This document shows, one piece after another, positions 6,265 to 7,437 of a DNA stretch of 7,437 nucleotides. Location: the NCBI GenBank assembly GCA_001789205.1, contig MFYT01000067.1, forward strand, positions 1 to 7,437, written 5' to 3'. The position numbers were made by a program, and so were the translations under genes. Each line of letters begins with the position of its first letter. Position 1 is the stretch's first letter. The DNA comes from Candidatus Raymondbacteria bacterium RIFOXYA2_FULL_49_16 (GTDB lineage Bacteria > Fibrobacterota > OXYB2-FULL-49-7 > XYB2-FULL-49-35). The notes beneath the pieces were generated by a model. It was not told the origin of the DNA. It made no database searches and saw nothing but the letters and a program-made list of their open reading frames with translations.

Positions 6265-7281
6265 ATGAGAAAACTATTATCAACCATCCTGGTCTTGGGG
6301 GCTGTTTTCCAGGCGTTTGGCCAAAAAGACACGGTACAAGTGTACAAAATCGACGCAACCGTGGCCCATGGAATTCCCACAATGGACGGGGACCTCGCTG
6401 ATTGGGACGAGGGCTACAATGTGGGCGGTTTCACTTCAGAGGACAATATCTACTATGTCTCGGGCGGCACAATGGACAGCTGGGACGGCTTTTCCGTTGA
6501 TTATCAGGCCAGCATGTATCTTGCCCACGATGAAACATATCTCTACATTGGGTGGCGTACCCTGGCCGATGACTATGTCAAATCAGGCGTTAACGACCGG
6601 ACCGCATGCGATGATATGAAAATATGCTTTGGCGCAAAAGACGACCTTTTAAAACTCTTCAACAATTCGGTGAGCGATTCCAATCCAATATGCCTGAGCT
6701 ATCAATATGACCATTTGGCCGGCGTTCGCATGGGCGTTCATCCTGATCTGCCTGTGTATGAGTTACGGCTAAGAAAAGATGAGTTGCGGTTTTACTTCCC
6801 CACGGTGAATCCACCATTTGCGCTTGTTAGCATTGGCACAGAAGATATAGATACACCCGAGGATGGAGACAACTATCTTGGTCTTAAAGCCAAATATACC
6901 GGTACGAAAACAGACGGGGCCACAAATCCATGGGACAACAACGCGAATTATCCCATTGTTCAGTTTTTGGATGAATACGCTCCAGGAGTGAACATTGACG
7001 TGTCAAAAAACGCTTCGAGCTGCCAGGGTTCCATGGTTGCGTCACCAAATCCTTTCAACCCGGCAACATGCATCAGCTACAACGTGAAAGGCGCGGGAAG
7101 CATCGGGCTTTACTCAATTGCGGGAAAACTCATTAGAACTTTTCCAGGTTTGATTGGCAAAGGCGCTGTTGCATGGGACGGGAAAGATTATTCCGGCAAC
7201 ATAATGCCAGCCGGTGTTTATATCGCAAGGCTCAATTCGAATGGAAGTGTGTATAGTCTGAAGCTCTCATTATTAAAGTAA
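6265..7281 (+). CDS. Secreted CBM9/DOMON-like protein with T9SS C-terminal sorting domain
   Basis: This 338-residue protein begins with a classical signal peptide (MRKLLSTILVLGAVFQAFG, cleavage near Gln20). AAAGGGG 7 nt before the ATG fixes the start. Residues about 35-235 resemble a carbohydrate-binding module family 9/DOMON-type beta sandwich: MDGDLADWDEG at 40-50, then SMYLAHDETYLYIGW at 83-97 and ADDYVKSG, with aromatic residues that could stack on sugar. No catalytic domain is visible. Residues about 257-338 are a FlgD-like T9SS type-A sorting domain (SPNPFNPATCISY, GLYSIAGKLIRTF, WDGKDYSGN, GVYIARL, ending in LLK). In FCB bacteria that domain directs export across the outer membrane and surface attachment or release. 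It is the second gene of a probable operon, 23 nt after the 54-aa gene and 24 nt before the next. A surface carbohydrate-binding role is inferred; some CBM9-like domains bind other ligands. Confidence 0.85.
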   Translation: MRKLLSTILVLGAVFQAFGQKDTVQVYKIDATVAHGIPTMDGDLADWDEGYNVGGFTSEDNIYYVSGGTMDSWDGFSVDYQASMYLAHDETYLYIGWRTLADDYVKSGVNDRTACDDMKICFGAKDDLLKLFNNSVSDSNPICLSYQYDHLAGVRMGVHPDLPVYELRLRKDELRFYFPTVNPPFALVSIGTEDIDTPEDGDNYLGLKAKYTGTKTDGATNPWDNNANYPIVQFLDEYAPGVNIDVSKNASSCQGSMVASPNPFNPATCISYNVKGAGSIGLYSIAGKLIRTFPGLIGKGAVAWDGKDYSGNIMPAGVYIARLNSNGSVYSLKLSLLK

Positions 7282-7305
7282 TTCCAGCTAAAATAGGGGG
7301 ATCTT

Positions 7306-7437
7306 ATGATCAGGGCCATTCTTGCCGCAATTCTGTGTATTTTTTTCATTGCCCAGACCCATGGCGCCATCAGACTTAAACACCATTACGGCCAAACCTT
7401 TGTGGTCTTTCCGCGCGGCGCAACCACCACAGACTCT
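7306..7437 (+). CDS. N-terminus of an exported protein, truncated by window end
   Basis: The ATG at 7306 opens 44 codons that run off the right edge. AGGGGG at 7295-7300, 5 nt upstream, supports the start, and the 24-nt gap from the previous gene indicates the same operon. Residues 1-21 form a signal peptide (MIRAILAAILCIFFIAQTHG, then A), so the product is exported. What follows, IRLKHHYGQTFVVFPRG, resembles the first strands of fibronectin-III-like beta domains found at the N-terminus of some secreted proteins, but 23 residues are too few to name a family. Function is unknown. Confidence 0.75.
   Translation, partial: MIRAILAAILCIFFIAQTHGAIRLKHHYGQTFVVFPRGATTTDS

Noticed and set aside
5993-6382. 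A 129-codon minus-strand open frame
   Set aside because: It is antisense to the 54-aa gene and to the signal peptide of the CBM9-like protein, which has a clear ribosome site. Its translation is Phe/Leu/Cys-rich with no recognisable motif.

Overview
The window looks like part of a chromosome or metagenome contig from a Gram-negative bacterium of the FCB group, with Fibrobacterota-like lineages the best guess. The main clue is the protein at 6265-7281. It has a signal peptide and ends in a type IX secretion (T9SS)-like C-terminal sorting domain of the PNPFNP...YSIAGKLIRTF...GVYIARL type. Genes have moderate GC content and are separated by strongly AT-rich gaps. Strong purine-rich ribosome binding sites precede most starts. 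Taxonomy is inferred from these traits only.

Layout, left to right. (1) 1-1119, minus strand: most of an exported PHP-domain metallophosphoesterase-like protein whose C-terminus runs off the window. (2) 1120-1339: AT-rich spacer with a possible tiny coding remnant. (3) 1340-1886: a scar made of two broken genes pointing outward from a breakpoint near 1532. One is the Fis-type DNA-binding tail of an NtrX/NtrC-like regulator (minus). The other is the C-terminal part of a SUMF1/formylglycine-generating-enzyme-fold protein (plus). Both lack their N-termini. (4) 1888-5867, minus strand: a two-gene, translationally coupled operon. A large sigma-54 enhancer-binding regulator (853 aa) is followed, with a 4-nt ATGA overlap, by a Cys-type sulfatase (473 aa) without a signal peptide. 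(5) 5868-6076: AT-rich divergent promoter region with a good sigma-70-like promoter for the regulator. (6) 6077-7437, plus strand: an apparent operon of a 54-aa charged helical protein, a secreted CBM9/DOMON-like protein with a T9SS tail, and the start of another exported protein.

The most interesting object is the regulator. Its sensory half appears to be a PAS domain interrupted by a concanavalin-like (LamG/DUF1080-like) jelly-roll module. A complete sigma-54 AAA+ motor follows, and then two successive helix-turn-helix modules rather than the usual single Fis domain. Coupling to a cytoplasmic sulfatase suggests a one-component sensor that controls removal of sulfate from a sugar or glycan. 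The divergent operon, encoding surface or secreted carbohydrate-binding-like proteins, may belong to the same response. The ligand and the target promoters are inference; no sigma-54 promoter was found in the intergenic regions.
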